64,000 bases of DNA from Parietaria judaica (Eukaryota; Streptophyta; Magnoliopsida; Rosales; Urticaceae), in NCBI GenBank assembly GCA_954871525.1, contig OX940860.1:20430001-20494000 (forward strand), read 5' to 3'. A program made the translations under genes and the position numbers. Below are positions 24,446-34,835 of this stretch, piece after piece (the first letter of the stretch is position 1; each line of letters starts with the position of its first letter). Under the pieces are notes generated by a model. That model had not been told where the DNA came from, made no database searches, and worked only from the letters and a program-made list of their open reading frames with translations.

Positions 24446-24573
24446 ATGGTTCTGAAATCACCCACCATTCTCCACCACCAAAACCTCTACACTTCCTACT
24501 TCCTCTCTCAAACGCCATGAAATCCGAGCTCGGCTTCGCGGGTCAAGAAGCGTGTTCGCAGAGCATTTGCTGA
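24446..24573 (+). promoter_or_regulatory. Two overlapping upstream ORFs in the GRAS gene 1 leader
   Basis: uORF A is 24446-24520 (24 codons, MVLKSPTI...) and stops with the TGA of the sequence CCATGAA. uORF B begins at that same ATGA (24517) and runs 18 codons to TGA at 24571-24573. Both lie downstream of the TATA box and upstream of the main ATG. A candidate leader intron follows at 24576-24660 (ATG|GTATGG ... GGGTAG|AT), which would bring the main ATG 3 nt after the splice junction. Confidence 0.5.
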
Positions 24574-24662
24574 TGGTATGGCCTCTCACTCTTCGTCTCT
24601 GTTTGTGTTACTGCTCGGTGTTCTAGGGTTTGGTAATCTCTGAAGTTGTTGATTGGGTAGAT

Positions 24663-26768
24663 ATGGATTGGAATTGGAGTAATCCGTTTGCTTCCAGTTC
24701 CGATTTTGATTTAGAGGCCGATTTTTCGCGATTTGAAGCCGGCGATCGTTCTGTGGATTTGAGTTTCGCCTCGGGGATCGAATCTCCCACCGACGACGGC
24801 GACTTTTCGGATGCTGTACTTAAGTACGTTAACCAAATGCTTATGGAAGAGGATTTGGAGACGAAGCCTTGCCTGTTCCATGATCCTTTGGCTCTTCAAG
24901 CGGCCGAGAAATCGCTGTACGATGCTCTGGGCGAGAAGTACCCGCTGTCCCGGGATCATCGTCCTCTAAGCTACGCTGATCAAAGCGTCGGAAGTCCCGA
25001 TGGTAGTCTGTACTCAAATGTTACTATTTCCACCGGGAATGTGGGTAGTGTTTCAGTGTCGTCTTCATCGACTTCAGTTGATCCGGTAGATTGTAAACGC
25101 CCTGCATTGCAAGACCCGAGTAAGGATTTATTTGTTTTCCAATCAAAATCTTCCGACGAATCCGCTAGTAACGGCAATGGCTCGATGGGTGGCTTCAAAG
25201 TGAGCGATCTTCTGGTTCCGAATTCGATCAGTGAGAATGATTGGATGCTGCAATTCAAGAGAGGTTTGGAGGAAGGTAACAAGTTCCTGCCTAAAGAGGA
25301 TGCCAATTTTTCACAGGTGGCGAAGGACAACGCTTCGGGTGTGTCGGTCAAGGCAAAAAACGCTGAGAGGGAGGATTCTCCAATGGCGTCGAGGGAGAGA
25401 AAGGTCCATGACCGGGAAGATACAGCGTTTGAATATGGTCGGAGTACCAAGCATTTAGCGGTTTGCACAGACGAGGCTGAACTGTCGGAATTGTTTGATA
25501 AGGTTCTGCTTTGTAGAAAGTTGAGAGACGAGTCCTGTGATATTCCTGACGATGAACTCTATCTGAATCCCGAATATATCAAATCTTCTCAGCCAGGTAA
25601 GGCTCGTGCGAGGTCGCAAGACAGCAAAAAGGAAGTTGTGGACTTGAGAACCCTACTGATCTCGTGTGCACAATCCGTTTCCGCCACTGATTTCAGAACC
25701 GCTCACGATTTGCTGAAGCAAATCAGACACCACTCTTCCCCGTTCGGTGACGGGTCTCAGAGAATGGCTCACTGCTTCGCTAACGGGCTTGAAGCACGAA
25801 TGGCCGGCACTGGAAGCGAGATCTACGCTTCGTTAGCGTCCAAACATACATCAGTCCCTGAGATGCTCAAAACCTACCAAGCCTTTCTCGATGCCTGCCC
25901 GTTTAAGAAAATCGCGATCATCTTCGCAAATCGTACGATTATTAGGGCCACTGAGAAAGCGGAAAAGCTTCACATCATAGATTTCGGTATCTCGTACGGA
26001 TTCCAATGGCCCGCTTTCATACACTATCTCTCGAGAAGATCCGGTGGGCCCCCAAAATTACGCATCACCGGAATAGAAGTTCCTCAACAAGGTTTCCGAC
26101 CTGAAGAACGAGTCCAAGAGACGGGAAAGCGCTTGACTAAGTATTGCGAGCGCTTTGGAGTTCCTTTTGAGTACAATGCTATAGCGAAAAAGTTTGAAAA
26201 CGTGAAGATCGAAGACTTCAAAATCGACCAAAATGAAGTGCTCGCCGTGAATTGTCTCCTCCGTTTCAAGAACCTGTTGGACGAGACGGTTATGGTCAAC
26301 AGTCCGAGAAACGCCGTTCTAAACCTAATCAGGAAGTTAAAACCGTACATTTTCGTCCACGGAATAACGAACGGATCCTACAATGCGCCGTTCTTCGTCA
26401 CACGTTTCAAGGAAGCGCTCTTCAACTTCTCGTCGCTCTTCGACTCCGCCGACGTGACTTTTTCCGGAGAGAGCGCCGTGAGGTTGATGTTTGAGCGTGA
26501 GTTCCTCGGGCGGGAGATCGTAAACGTCGTTGCGTGCGAGGGTATGGAGCGGGTCGAGAGGCCCGAGACATACAAGCAGTGGCACGTACGAACCAGGCGA
26601 GCCGGGTTCAGGCCACTCCAGTTGGACCCCGAGTTCACGAAGCTGGCAAAGTCTATGGTGAGAAAAGGGTACCACAGCGACTTTGCCGTTGAAGAAGACG
26701 GGAACTGGATGCTCCAGGGTTGGAAGGGCCGGGTTCTCTTCGCATCTTCCGCTTGGGTGATATCATAG
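24663..26768 (+). CDS. GRAS transcription factor 1, LISCL (SCL9/14/33-like) subfamily
   Basis: This is a 701-aa intronless gene, starting at MDWNWSNPF. LISCL proteins are nuclear co-regulators; Arabidopsis SCL14 works with TGA bZIP factors at detoxification genes, which is family knowledge and not shown here. Visible: an acidic N-terminus with the LISCL motif LKYVNQMLMEEDLETKPCLF and YDALGEKYP, a central QFKRGLEEGNKFLP motif, ELFDKVLL, and a short basic patch. The GRAS domain from about V326 starts VDLRTLLISCAQ (LHRI). The VHIID motif is LHIIDFGISYGFQWP at about 436, followed by LHRII/PFYRE (NAPFFVTRFKEALF) and RVER (RVERPETYKQWH). The SAW end is WMLQGWKGRVLFASSAWV. An in-frame TTG extension upstream is not used, since the ATG follows a good acceptor site. 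Length fits the subfamily (about 650-800 aa). It is the first of four same-strand paralogues in the window. Confidence 0.95.
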   Translation: MDWNWSNPFASSSDFDLEADFSRFEAGDRSVDLSFASGIESPTDDGDFSDAVLKYVNQMLMEEDLETKPCLFHDPLALQAAEKSLYDALGEKYPLSRDHRPLSYADQSVGSPDGSLYSNVTISTGNVGSVSVSSSSTSVDPVDCKRPALQDPSKDLFVFQSKSSDESASNGNGSMGGFKVSDLLVPNSISENDWMLQFKRGLEEGNKFLPKEDANFSQVAKDNASGVSVKAKNAEREDSPMASRERKVHDREDTAFEYGRSTKHLAVCTDEAELSELFDKVLLCRKLRDESCDIPDDELYLNPEYIKSSQPGKARARSQDSKKEVVDLRTLLISCAQSVSATDFRTAHDLLKQIRHHSSPFGDGSQRMAHCFANGLEARMAGTGSEIYASLASKHTSVPEMLKTYQAFLDACPFKKIAIIFANRTIIRATEKAEKLHIIDFGISYGFQWPAFIHYLSRRSGGPPKLRITGIEVPQQGFRPEERVQETGKRLTKYCERFGVPFEYNAIAKKFENVKIEDFKIDQNEVLAVNCLLRFKNLLDETVMVNSPRNAVLNLIRKLKPYIFVHGITNGSYNAPFFVTRFKEALFNFSSLFDSADVTFSGESAVRLMFEREFLGREIVNVVACEGMERVERPETYKQWHVRTRRAGFRPLQLDPEFTKLAKSMVRKGYHSDFAVEEDGNWMLQGWKGRVLFASSAWVIS

Positions 26769-27440
26769 ATTAATTTCTCTTAGAATACGTAAATTTGGTT
26801 AATATTTCTTGATCTTAGTTGCCGATACATGGTAATATGTATATATGCGACTCATAACTATATACGCTCTGTTTTTTAGCTAATGTTTTCTTGTTTGTCT
26901 CAGTTAATATAATAGTAAATATGCTAGAATTATCAGTCTTGGATAGTCTGATTAATGTTTCTTGATCATAATTACTTGACCATTAACATGATTGTGAAAT
27001 GCCCTGTTTATAGCTAAGAACTATTTCAAGATAATGGATGAAACTGAAATTGGTGAAACCGGGACTGGGTACCTTGTTTTTTTGCCTTATTTCGGACTGA
27101 GCGCCATTCCGATCCCTGTTTCGAAATATAACCCTTCTTTTTTTCTTCTTCGAATTGGGAATTGGAACTGGACCGAAATCGGATGGATTAGTACAATTCT
27201 AAATTTATTTATGCTAATAGATTATCGATTTCTTCACACTTTCAAAACTAAAAAACAAAATCAAATAATGAATGTATCTCAAACTTCAAAAGACTTCCAA
27301 AGGCCTGAAGATATGCTAAATTATATTAAAAAAATAGGAACCGGGCATGTACCGGAATTTTGTCCATGGTTCGGTTGTGCAAGGTTAGTGGTTTTTGAAG
27401 AAAAAAATAAGCACATGTATGAGAGTGATACACCACCGTA
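26769..27440. other. 3' flank of GRAS gene 1, no gene recognised
   Basis: AT-rich. A 135-codon frame at 27034-27441 has the composition of repeat DNA (GAAACTGAAATTGGTGAAACCGGGAC-type wording, similar to the GGGAACCGGG-rich repeat at 44335-44600) and no recognisable domain. Confidence 0.45.
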
Positions 27441-27444
27441 AACG

Positions 27445-28151
27445 TATGTATGGTTGAAACCGATTCAAAAAAGATAGTCCACTTATCGAGCTATCAATAG
27501 CTGGAAAGGTGGATCTCGGTAAAAGATCGTCGCTAATCGTTATCTTTTTATAGTTATCGCTCGATAATCATTGGAAAAGAGAGGTACTTTTCGGTCAATC
27601 TTTTCGAGTGCAAATGGGCGATAATCGAGCTACTTTTCGTCCAATTTCGAAGAGTTCTTTTGTTTAATTGCGGCAAATACCAATTAAACTTTCGACAAAA
27701 ATAATTATGCTTGCACAAGAGCGTTCCGCCCCGCCACATCTTGTCCGGACAGCGGCGCACGTGTGGTGGTGGATTTGTGCGAGTCATCTCCCTTCCACAA
27801 AAGTGGGTGACCCCAAAGACCCAAGTTTTTGTCCCAAATATTTGGTATATAAACATCACAAAACTCTTGTCATCTATCCTTGTGGGACTATCTGAGGAAG
27901 TAAACTAAGTGCAACTAAAATTTCACACTAACTTGGGTAACAAGTTTGACTTGATTTATGTAATGTTTTGTATGAGACTTTCATCATGTTTTGTGACATT
28001 AGTATTTTATGGTATGTTTTGAGTGTAAATATGTATGAAAATATTTTATAGGTTTTCTATCGATAAGTATCGATAAGTTTGATAACGGCAAACGATTAGT
28101 ATGTTGTCGACGACAAACGATTTATCGACTAAAACGGCATTTTGAACCTTG
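27445..28151 (-). mobile_element. hAT-type element D (reverse-oriented member of the CAAGGTTC family)
   Basis: The right end at 28144-28151 reads GAACCTTG, the reverse of the family terminus. The interior contains inverted CGATAATCG-type blocks and, on the minus strand, the conserved internal segment shared with elements B and C (USE-TATA promoter and GC-rich stretch). The left boundary is eroded and the target duplication was not found, so the start is approximate. Confidence 0.55.
27846..27889 (-). promoter_or_regulatory. snRNA-type (USE + TATA) promoter, copy D
   Basis: On the minus strand AGTCCCACAAGG (27889-27878) is followed after exactly 24 nt by TTTATATA (27853-27846). A T5 run occurs at 27701-27697. 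The first element is slightly degenerate (plant USE consensus RTCCCACATCG). Confidence 0.5.
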
Positions 28152-28316
28152 ACTTAAAATATGACTAGGACCCTTAAAAGTATAAAAAAATATGTTTTTT
28201 CATATTTAATTAGATATAAAACAATATATTCAAAAAATCAGACCCCCTAAATTTAGGCTTGCTCGCCTTATAGGTAGGGCTGGCCCGCCTACGATGGGTA
28301 GATTTTAAGTGGATAC

Positions 28317-29324
28317 ACAAAACTAGGGTAAACTGCGGTTAATGTACCTAATGTTTGATCGGCTGCGGATTATATACTCAATGTTTATTTTTGACGGCTA
28401 ATGTAACCAAAACTTAATTCAGTTAGATTTTTTCGTGTTTTCCGCACTTGACCATCAGCGAGTGATTCCTCCTCTATATGTGCATTTTTTCCATATTTTT
28501 GGCATAACTCACTCATTTTTTGTCCAAATTTAATGAATAAACTACCATTGGAAAGCTAAGAGATAGATCTACAACTTTTGTGTTTTAATTTTTGTAAAAA
28601 ATGTTTTGAAAAATACGAAATTTCAATTATAATGTAAAACTGGACATTAGTTTAATGCAAAATATTTATTTCGAGCAAATTTTGATATATTTAATGACTT
28701 TTTATGATGAAATGTAAAACTACAAAGTTTTAGATAAATCTTTTATCTTTCTAACGGTAGTTTATTTATAAATTTTGGACCAAAAATGAGTGAGTTATGC
28801 CAAAAATATGAAAGATGTGATGTGGAAAAACTTTCATATTTTTGGCATAACTTACTCATTTTTTGTCCAAAATTTATAAATAAACTACCGTTGGAAAGAT
28901 AAAAGATTTATCTGCAACGTTTTAGTTTTACGTTTTATCAGAAAAAATCATTAAGTATATTAAAATTTGCTTGAAACAAATATTTTGCATTACATTAATG
29001 TCCAGTTTTACGTTGTAGTTGAAAACTTCATTTTTTTAAACTGTTTTTACAAAACTTAAAACACCAAAGTTGTAGATATATCTCTTAGCTTTCCAACAGT
29101 AGTTTATTCGTGAAATTTGGAGAAAAAATGAGTGAGTTATGCAAAAAATACATAAACTGTACATATAGAGGAGGAATCACTTGCTGACGATCAAGTGACG
29201 GAAACACGAAAAAATCTAACGGAATCAAGTTTTGGTACATTAGCCGTCAAAAATAAACATTGGGTACATAATCCGCAGAAGATTAAACATTAGGTACATT
29301 AGCCATAATTTACCGACAAAACTA
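28317..29324. mobile_element. Nested foldback Mutator-like element, 9-bp target duplication
   Basis: The element is 28326-29315, starting GGGTAAACTGCGGTTAATG and ending with the inverted counterpart CATTAGCCATAATTTACCG. ACAAAACTA flanks both sides (28317-28325, 29316-29324). The arms are about 490 bp each and meet near 28815-28830. Each arm is itself palindromic: the block GCATAACTCACTCATTTTTT occurs four times in alternating orientation (about 28503, 28800, 28851, 29147). Nine-base duplications and GGGTAAA ends suit Mutator-like MITEs. There is no coding sequence. Confidence 0.85.
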
Positions 29325-29528
29325 ACAAGACTTATCGATATGCCATATTCTCTTTTCCTTTTGTCAAAATCCGTTAATTAGGTCTTCAAAACAACATTTT
29401 TGTATTATTCGGGTTTATTATTGATCCTCAAAACGATATTTATAGTTAAATAATTACATGCTTATGGAAATTTTAATGCAAATATTATTATTATAATATA
29501 GAATATTATTTTATACAGGGAAAACATA

Positions 29529-31072
29529 GGTAAAAGCAAGGTTCAACTTATCGAGATAACCGATAAATCGCTTGCCGTTATCGACGGATTAATCGACGGA
29601 TTACCGGATTATCGACGGAAAACTAATAATATTGTAGCTTACCGATTACCGATACTTATCGAGGATTATCGACGGATTATCGACACTTTTCGATACTTAT
29701 CGACGGAAAACTTGCAAAATATTTTTATAATATCATACAAACATATGAAGATAAAGTCATACACACATAGTCCTATAACACCAATAAAACATAGTCTCAC
29801 AAATGTATCAAACACATAGTCCAACAACTCATACACATAATAGATAGGTAATAGGTAGAATGATAGATAATACTCAAACTCAAACCGACTTCTCCGACCT
29901 CAGAAAAATGACGATCTCCTGTGGGCTTCCATAACACCGGTGGCACCACTTGCTTCCATATGCATGTTCAGATATGTGTTCCAAAAAATATACAGAATGC
30001 AAACTTTAGGTATTTTTGCTGGAAAAAACCATTTTACCTCAAAATACAAATTAAATTCCACCAAAATTTCACATTATTGTAGCAATAAATATTTAATGAA
30101 AGCTAACAGCAAGAAAAGTCAGTAGATTACCGGAGAAATCACAAGAAGATAAACTTGGAAGACTTTTGCCGCAATTATGTGAATAGCCGAATTATCGTCA
30201 AATCTGAAATAAATTACACCAAAAACTCAGATTAATGTTTCAAAAAATATTTAATGAATGAAAACACCCAAAAAAATGAGTAGAATACTTCACAAATCAC
30301 AAAAAGATCAACTTCAAATACTTTTGCCGCAATTATGAGGAAATCCGAATTATCATCAAATCTGCCTAAAAAATTCACTAACAAACACATATTTCTTACT
30401 AAATACTAACTACAATCTTTTAAAGCATATACAAACAATAAATCATAAAAAAATATCTATATTTTGAGCAAATTTAAAAATTCAAAACTTTGTATACTTT
30501 TGCCTAACAAGCATACAAATCCGAATTTCCTCTAAATCTAACAAAATAATTACAAACTAAGTCATCAAAACAAGTTTTCATCAATATATATTCATAAGAA
30601 TGCAAAAAAACAACTCAAAATCACAAAAGTACTAATCTTTACCCATTGAAGAATATAACTCATATGTGAACAACTAACTCTTTAGTTTTGAACTCATGTA
30701 AATCTTCTAAGAATCGTAAAAATGAGTAAATATCAAAGAATAAAATGCATGATTCATACATATCTATGATTATAACTCCTAAATTTACCAAAAAGTTCGC
30801 ACAAATTTGAAAATTTTTGGAGAAAAACGCTTAAATCAAAACTTTGCAAACTTTTGCCAAATATTTTTTTAATTGCACCGAAAAGTCCCTCAATTTTACA
30901 CTGCAAAAAACGATAATCCATTGGAAAAGGATTTATCGATTATCTCGATTATCGGCGATAAGTTACCAAAACGACAACTAGTGTAGTGGATTATTTATCG
31001 GTAAACATCGGTAAGACCGATAATCGTCGATTATCCACGATTATCCACGATAAGTCGAACCTTGGGTAAAAG
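29529..31072. mobile_element. hAT-type non-autonomous element A (1,528 bp), 8-bp target duplication
   Basis: The element 29537-31064 begins CAAGGTTCAACTTATCG and ends CGATAAGTCGAACCTTG. GGTAAAAG flanks it on both sides (29529-29536 and 31065-31072). Eight-base duplications and CA-A/G-GGTTC ends are typical of hAT transposons. Sub-terminal DNA is dense in CGATAA/TTATCG blocks. Inside are imperfect repeats of about 165 bp (AGATAAACTTGGAAGACTTT / AGATCAACTTCAAATACTTT). No transposase is recognisable. Confidence 0.85.
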
Positions 31073-32060
31073 TACATGTTCAACTTGCCAAACTTTCCGA
31101 TAAATCGGTTACCGTTTTCGACGGATTAATCGATAGCTTACCGATTAACCGATGGAAAACCTATAATACTGTAGCTTACCGATTACCGATACTTTTCGAT
31201 GATTATTGATACTTTTCGACGAAAAACTTATAAAATATTTTTATAATATCATACCTCAAATTCAAAACATATGTAGATACGTAAAGTCATACACACACAT
31301 ACAATTCCATCAAAAAGTTCAAATCTAAAACACTAATAACATAGTCTAACAAGTCTCAACTATCAAATACATAGTCTAATATAGTAATATCTCAAACTCA
31401 AACACATAATAGAAAGTGTATAATATTTGAGTATTTAAGCAAGATATTTATATAGGCTCAAAACTACATATTTAATAAATACAAGACATAATTGTATACA
31501 ACAAAACACATTTGTAACTTAAAAATGTAGGTGAAATGTATAATATTAAGCCACTTTATTAGTTGAAGTGTATAATATTAAGTCAGATTATTATGTGAAG
31601 TGAATATGTATGTTAATTAAGTGTGTAATATTAAGTGAATATGCATGTTAATTGTATATGTATGTTAACAAATTTAATATTAGTTGAAGTGTATAATATT
31701 AAATGAATATGTATATTAAGTGTATATGTATGCTAGGTGAAGTTAATATGTATGTTAAGTGTGTAATATTATTTGAAGTGTATAATATTAAGTTAAATTA
31801 TTAGGTGAAAAAAGTCCCACATTGATAGATGACAAGAGTTTGGTGATGTTTATATACCAAATATTAGAGACAAAGGTTTGAGCCATTTGGTCATAGGATT
31901 TTGTGGATGGGGGTGGACTCACACAAATGTTCCACCAGCACACGCACACGCCGCCGTCCGGCCGTGGAAAGGCGAGGTGGGGTGGGGTGGGGTGGGGTGC
32001 TCTTGTGTGAGTATAATTCTTTTTGCCGAAAGTTTAATTGGTATTTTTGCCGAAATCTAC
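31073..32060 (+). mobile_element. hAT-type element B, right end lost
   Basis: It abuts the right target duplication of element A. The left end (ACATGTTCAACTTGCC) is a mutated CAAGGTTCAACTTACC. From CGATAAATCGGTTACCG onward it is nearly identical to element C for about 950 bp, including the ACATAGTCTAACAAGTCTC region and the USE-TATA unit. The matching right terminus is missing: after GCCGAAAGTTTAATTGG the two copies diverge. Confidence 0.75.
31813..31856 (+). promoter_or_regulatory. snRNA-type (USE + TATA) promoter, copy B
   Basis: AGTCCCACATTG (31813-31824) is followed by 24 nt and TTTATATA (31849-31856). The downstream segment ends at T5 (32020-32024), giving a possible transcript of about 145 nt if initiation is about 30 nt after the TATA start. 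Confidence 0.55.
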
Positions 32061-32853
32061 CAAAAATATGATTTTTTGTGAAATTCCAACCATTTTTCGC
32101 AATTTCTACTCACAAAAATGACAAACGATTTTCCACCCACGTGCCCCTGTGAATTTCGCGAAAAATGGTAAAAAAAACCAGCGAAACGAAAAGGTTTTCC
32201 TTTCGCATATCCTCGAAAAACAAAAATCGGTCGACATTTCCATGGAAAATCGTGAAATTTAACACCTATATTTCAAATCTTACTTGTTAGAGGTAAAACT
32301 ACTAAATTGTTAAAAATTGTGTATACCGTTAGTACAAAACCGTTAATTTTCAAAAAATACTAATATTTATTGCGGCATAAATTCTTAAGTTATTATTGAC
32401 GATGTAAATACTTAAGTTATTATCCTTAAGTTATGTATAACATAGTAACTTAAATACTTATGTCGATAATAAATGATAATTACTTAAGTACTTATGTCGT
32501 CACTAATAACTTGTGTACTTATGCCACAATAGACATTGATTTTTTTTTTAAAAAAATTAACGGTTTGGTACTAACGATATAGACAAGTTTTAACATTTTA
32601 ATATTTTTGCCTCTTAAAAATAAGATTTGGAACATGTCATGAACTTTGAGATACTTTAAAGTACTTTTACCTTTATTACCCTTTTATATATAGCATAAAT
32701 ACTATTAGCTTTATAAAATACTCATCGATTATTAATAAAACAATATCAATATTTAGATACTTATAATTTATTTATATCTATAGTCGCATCCATTATCATA
32801 CACGAAAAAAAATCAAACTTTCGGTATCAATTATTAACCCGAGTTAGACCATA

Positions 32854-33537
32854 TATAGTAGAACCTCTATAAATTAATACTCGATAAATTAATAGTCGTG
32901 ATTAAATAATATTTTTGGCCGGTCCCGACTCGGGCCTAACTAGCTAAATTAATAATTCGCTAAATTTATAAGATAATAATTTTTTTAGAAAGTATATAGG
33001 TCCCAAGTGATATATAAATTAATAATTCAATATAAAATATTACATAAATAATTATAAAATCACTATAAATAAAATATAACATAAATAACTATGAAATCAC
33101 ATTGAGTAAAAAGATAACATTACATCACTAATCATGTAGTCTTCTTAAAATATGTTTCTTTAGTAATTTGTTTCTTCTTGAAATTAATGTCCTCTTGAAC
33201 TTCATCTCTACGCTTCCGAAGAGCATCAAAGGTCGGCTATCATATTCTCATGTTGGGCTCTTTAATATTTCAGACATTGGTACTCTAATAAAATCTTTTT
33301 AAATCATATTAATCTCTCTTGATATTCTTAATATTGATACTTTAATATTCTCGATATAATAAATTTAAATAATTTTTTGTTAGTAAAGATGTTTATATAA
33401 TTATAGTTGATTAATAAATTTTTTCTTCACTTAATGTATAAATTAATAAATTACTAATTTATATGTTAATTAATAATCCGATAAGATGATATTTTTTGCC
33501 GGTCCCAACAGTATTAATTTATAGAGGTTCTACTCTA
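32854..33537. mobile_element. Emigrant/Lemi1-like (pogo, Tc1-mariner) MITE, TA target
   Basis: The left end TAGTAGAACCTCTATAAATT (32856) and right end AATTTATAGAGGTTCTACTC (33535) are inverted, with TA on each side. The ends closely resemble the CAGTAAAACCTCTATAAATT terminus of Emigrant/Lemi1 elements. There are further inner inverted blocks (TTTTGGCCGGTCCCGAC and TTTTGCCGGTCCCAAC). It is 680 bp, non-coding. Confidence 0.85.
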
Positions 33538-33749
33538 TTACAAAACCTAATGAATTTGACCATTGATCAATAGAAACTCACCTACTCACAAACAAGTGAA
33601 AAATAATTTGTCTTTGTATGCTTGTTCTTGTAGAGTAGTAGTGGGTGGAATCCTCTGTTTCTGACATTAGTTTTTATTTATATATTTTCTTATATATAAA
33701 TTATAAACTCGTTGAAGTCAATTTCATAGTTACATGGCTAAGTTAGCAC

Positions 33750-33786
<37 letters not shown>

Positions 33787-34587
33787 ATTTCTTAAAGTCA
33801 ATTTCATTGTCACACGCCAGCCAACAAATAAATCAATGTAGATAGAAAAATGTAAACCTTAATTTAACATTAATATGATGGAAAACGAAAGAAGAAAGAG
33901 AAAACGACATGCATTTAAGTATACATTGTATGTGGCACTCTTTGACGAAATAATACACTATTAAAAAAAAACTATTATTTTCAGAGTGGATAATAAAAAA
34001 AGCCTTGTTCATCAAGCATTTGCCCAGTGATAATACGCTTGGCTCACAAGTAATCTGCGTTGGGTTTGTGTAGTTTGACCAGTCAACGCCTATTTACCAA
34101 ATATCTTAAACAATTTGACTAGCAAGACAACAAAATACTTGTTCTTTTTCTTGGCCATTCGCATTCACACGAGTGCCCATAGATCGGACCCATCTAGCTT
34201 ATACATTTCCAAAGTATGTGTATGAACTGTGAAGTATACTGTATAATATGATATCAATAAAGCTAGGGTTTCCCCTAAAAAAAAATTATTAAAAAAAAAT
34301 TGTTTGGGTCCTTCCTTATAAAAGGTGAAAAAAGATACTTTCCTTCCGTCTAGTAGGGGTGTGTAAAAAGTAAAAACTAAACAGATATAGTTAGAGTCGT
34401 GCACACTCCGGCCACACATTGTTTTTTCCGGTAAAACTCAGTTTTTTTAATAGCAAATAGAAAAGACCAATTCAACTTGAAATAATAATAATTAAAAGCA
34501 GAGTCGATACAAAAAATACCGAGCTATGGATAAATCGTCAGTAGGTTGTAAAAATGCCTCTAGCCTCCAACCACAATTAGAGTACCA
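33538..34587. other. Intergenic, no gene recognised
   Basis: AT-rich, with a (TA)n tract at about 33753-33782. Short frames only. Confidence 0.5.
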
Positions 34588-34835
34588 AGAGAAGATCATC
34601 AGTAAACCAAGCTTGCTTGGCCAAGTGGTGACTCCACCACTCCTCTATTCAAGAGGTCATGGGTTCAAACCCTCATGGGACTCAAAATAAGTGCCCCCTT
34701 TACATTATTGTAAACTTGGCCAATAGTGTCACCTGTTCTTACACTGAATATATCTAAGTCATGCGAGAGTGCATTGTAACTTTGGCCGATAGTGCCACCC
34801 CATTCAAAAAAAAAAAAAAGAGAAGATCATCAGTA
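34588..34835 (+). mobile_element. tRNA-derived SINE with 17-bp target duplication
   Basis: The body 34605-34818 starts with a tRNA-like head. Box A TGGCCAAGTGG is at about 34618 and box B GGTTCAAACCC at about 34664. A tRNA-unrelated part follows, with two TTGGCC(A/G)ATAGTG motifs, and an A run of about 13 closes it (34806-34819). AGAGAAGATCATCAGTA is present exactly on both sides (34588-34604 and 34819-34835). Box A, box B, A tail and a long perfect duplication together define a SINE rather than a tRNA gene. The intact duplication suggests a fairly young insertion. Confidence 0.9.

Noticed and set aside
24630..24662. 11-codon N-terminal extension of GRAS gene 1 from a TTG codon
   Set aside because: No ATG, and the stretch is more likely the end of a leader intron with acceptor GGGTAG just before the real ATG.
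24663..26768. DELLA or SCARECROW-type GRAS identity
   Set aside because: No DELLA/TVHYNP motifs; the LMEEDxExKP block and FDKVLL motif place it in LISCL.
27034..27441. 135-codon frame after GRAS gene 1
   Set aside because: Repeat-like composition, no splice context and no recognisable motif.
34611..34684. tRNA gene
   Set aside because: Box A and B are present, but the sequence continues into a SINE body with A tail and target duplications; the cloverleaf is incomplete.
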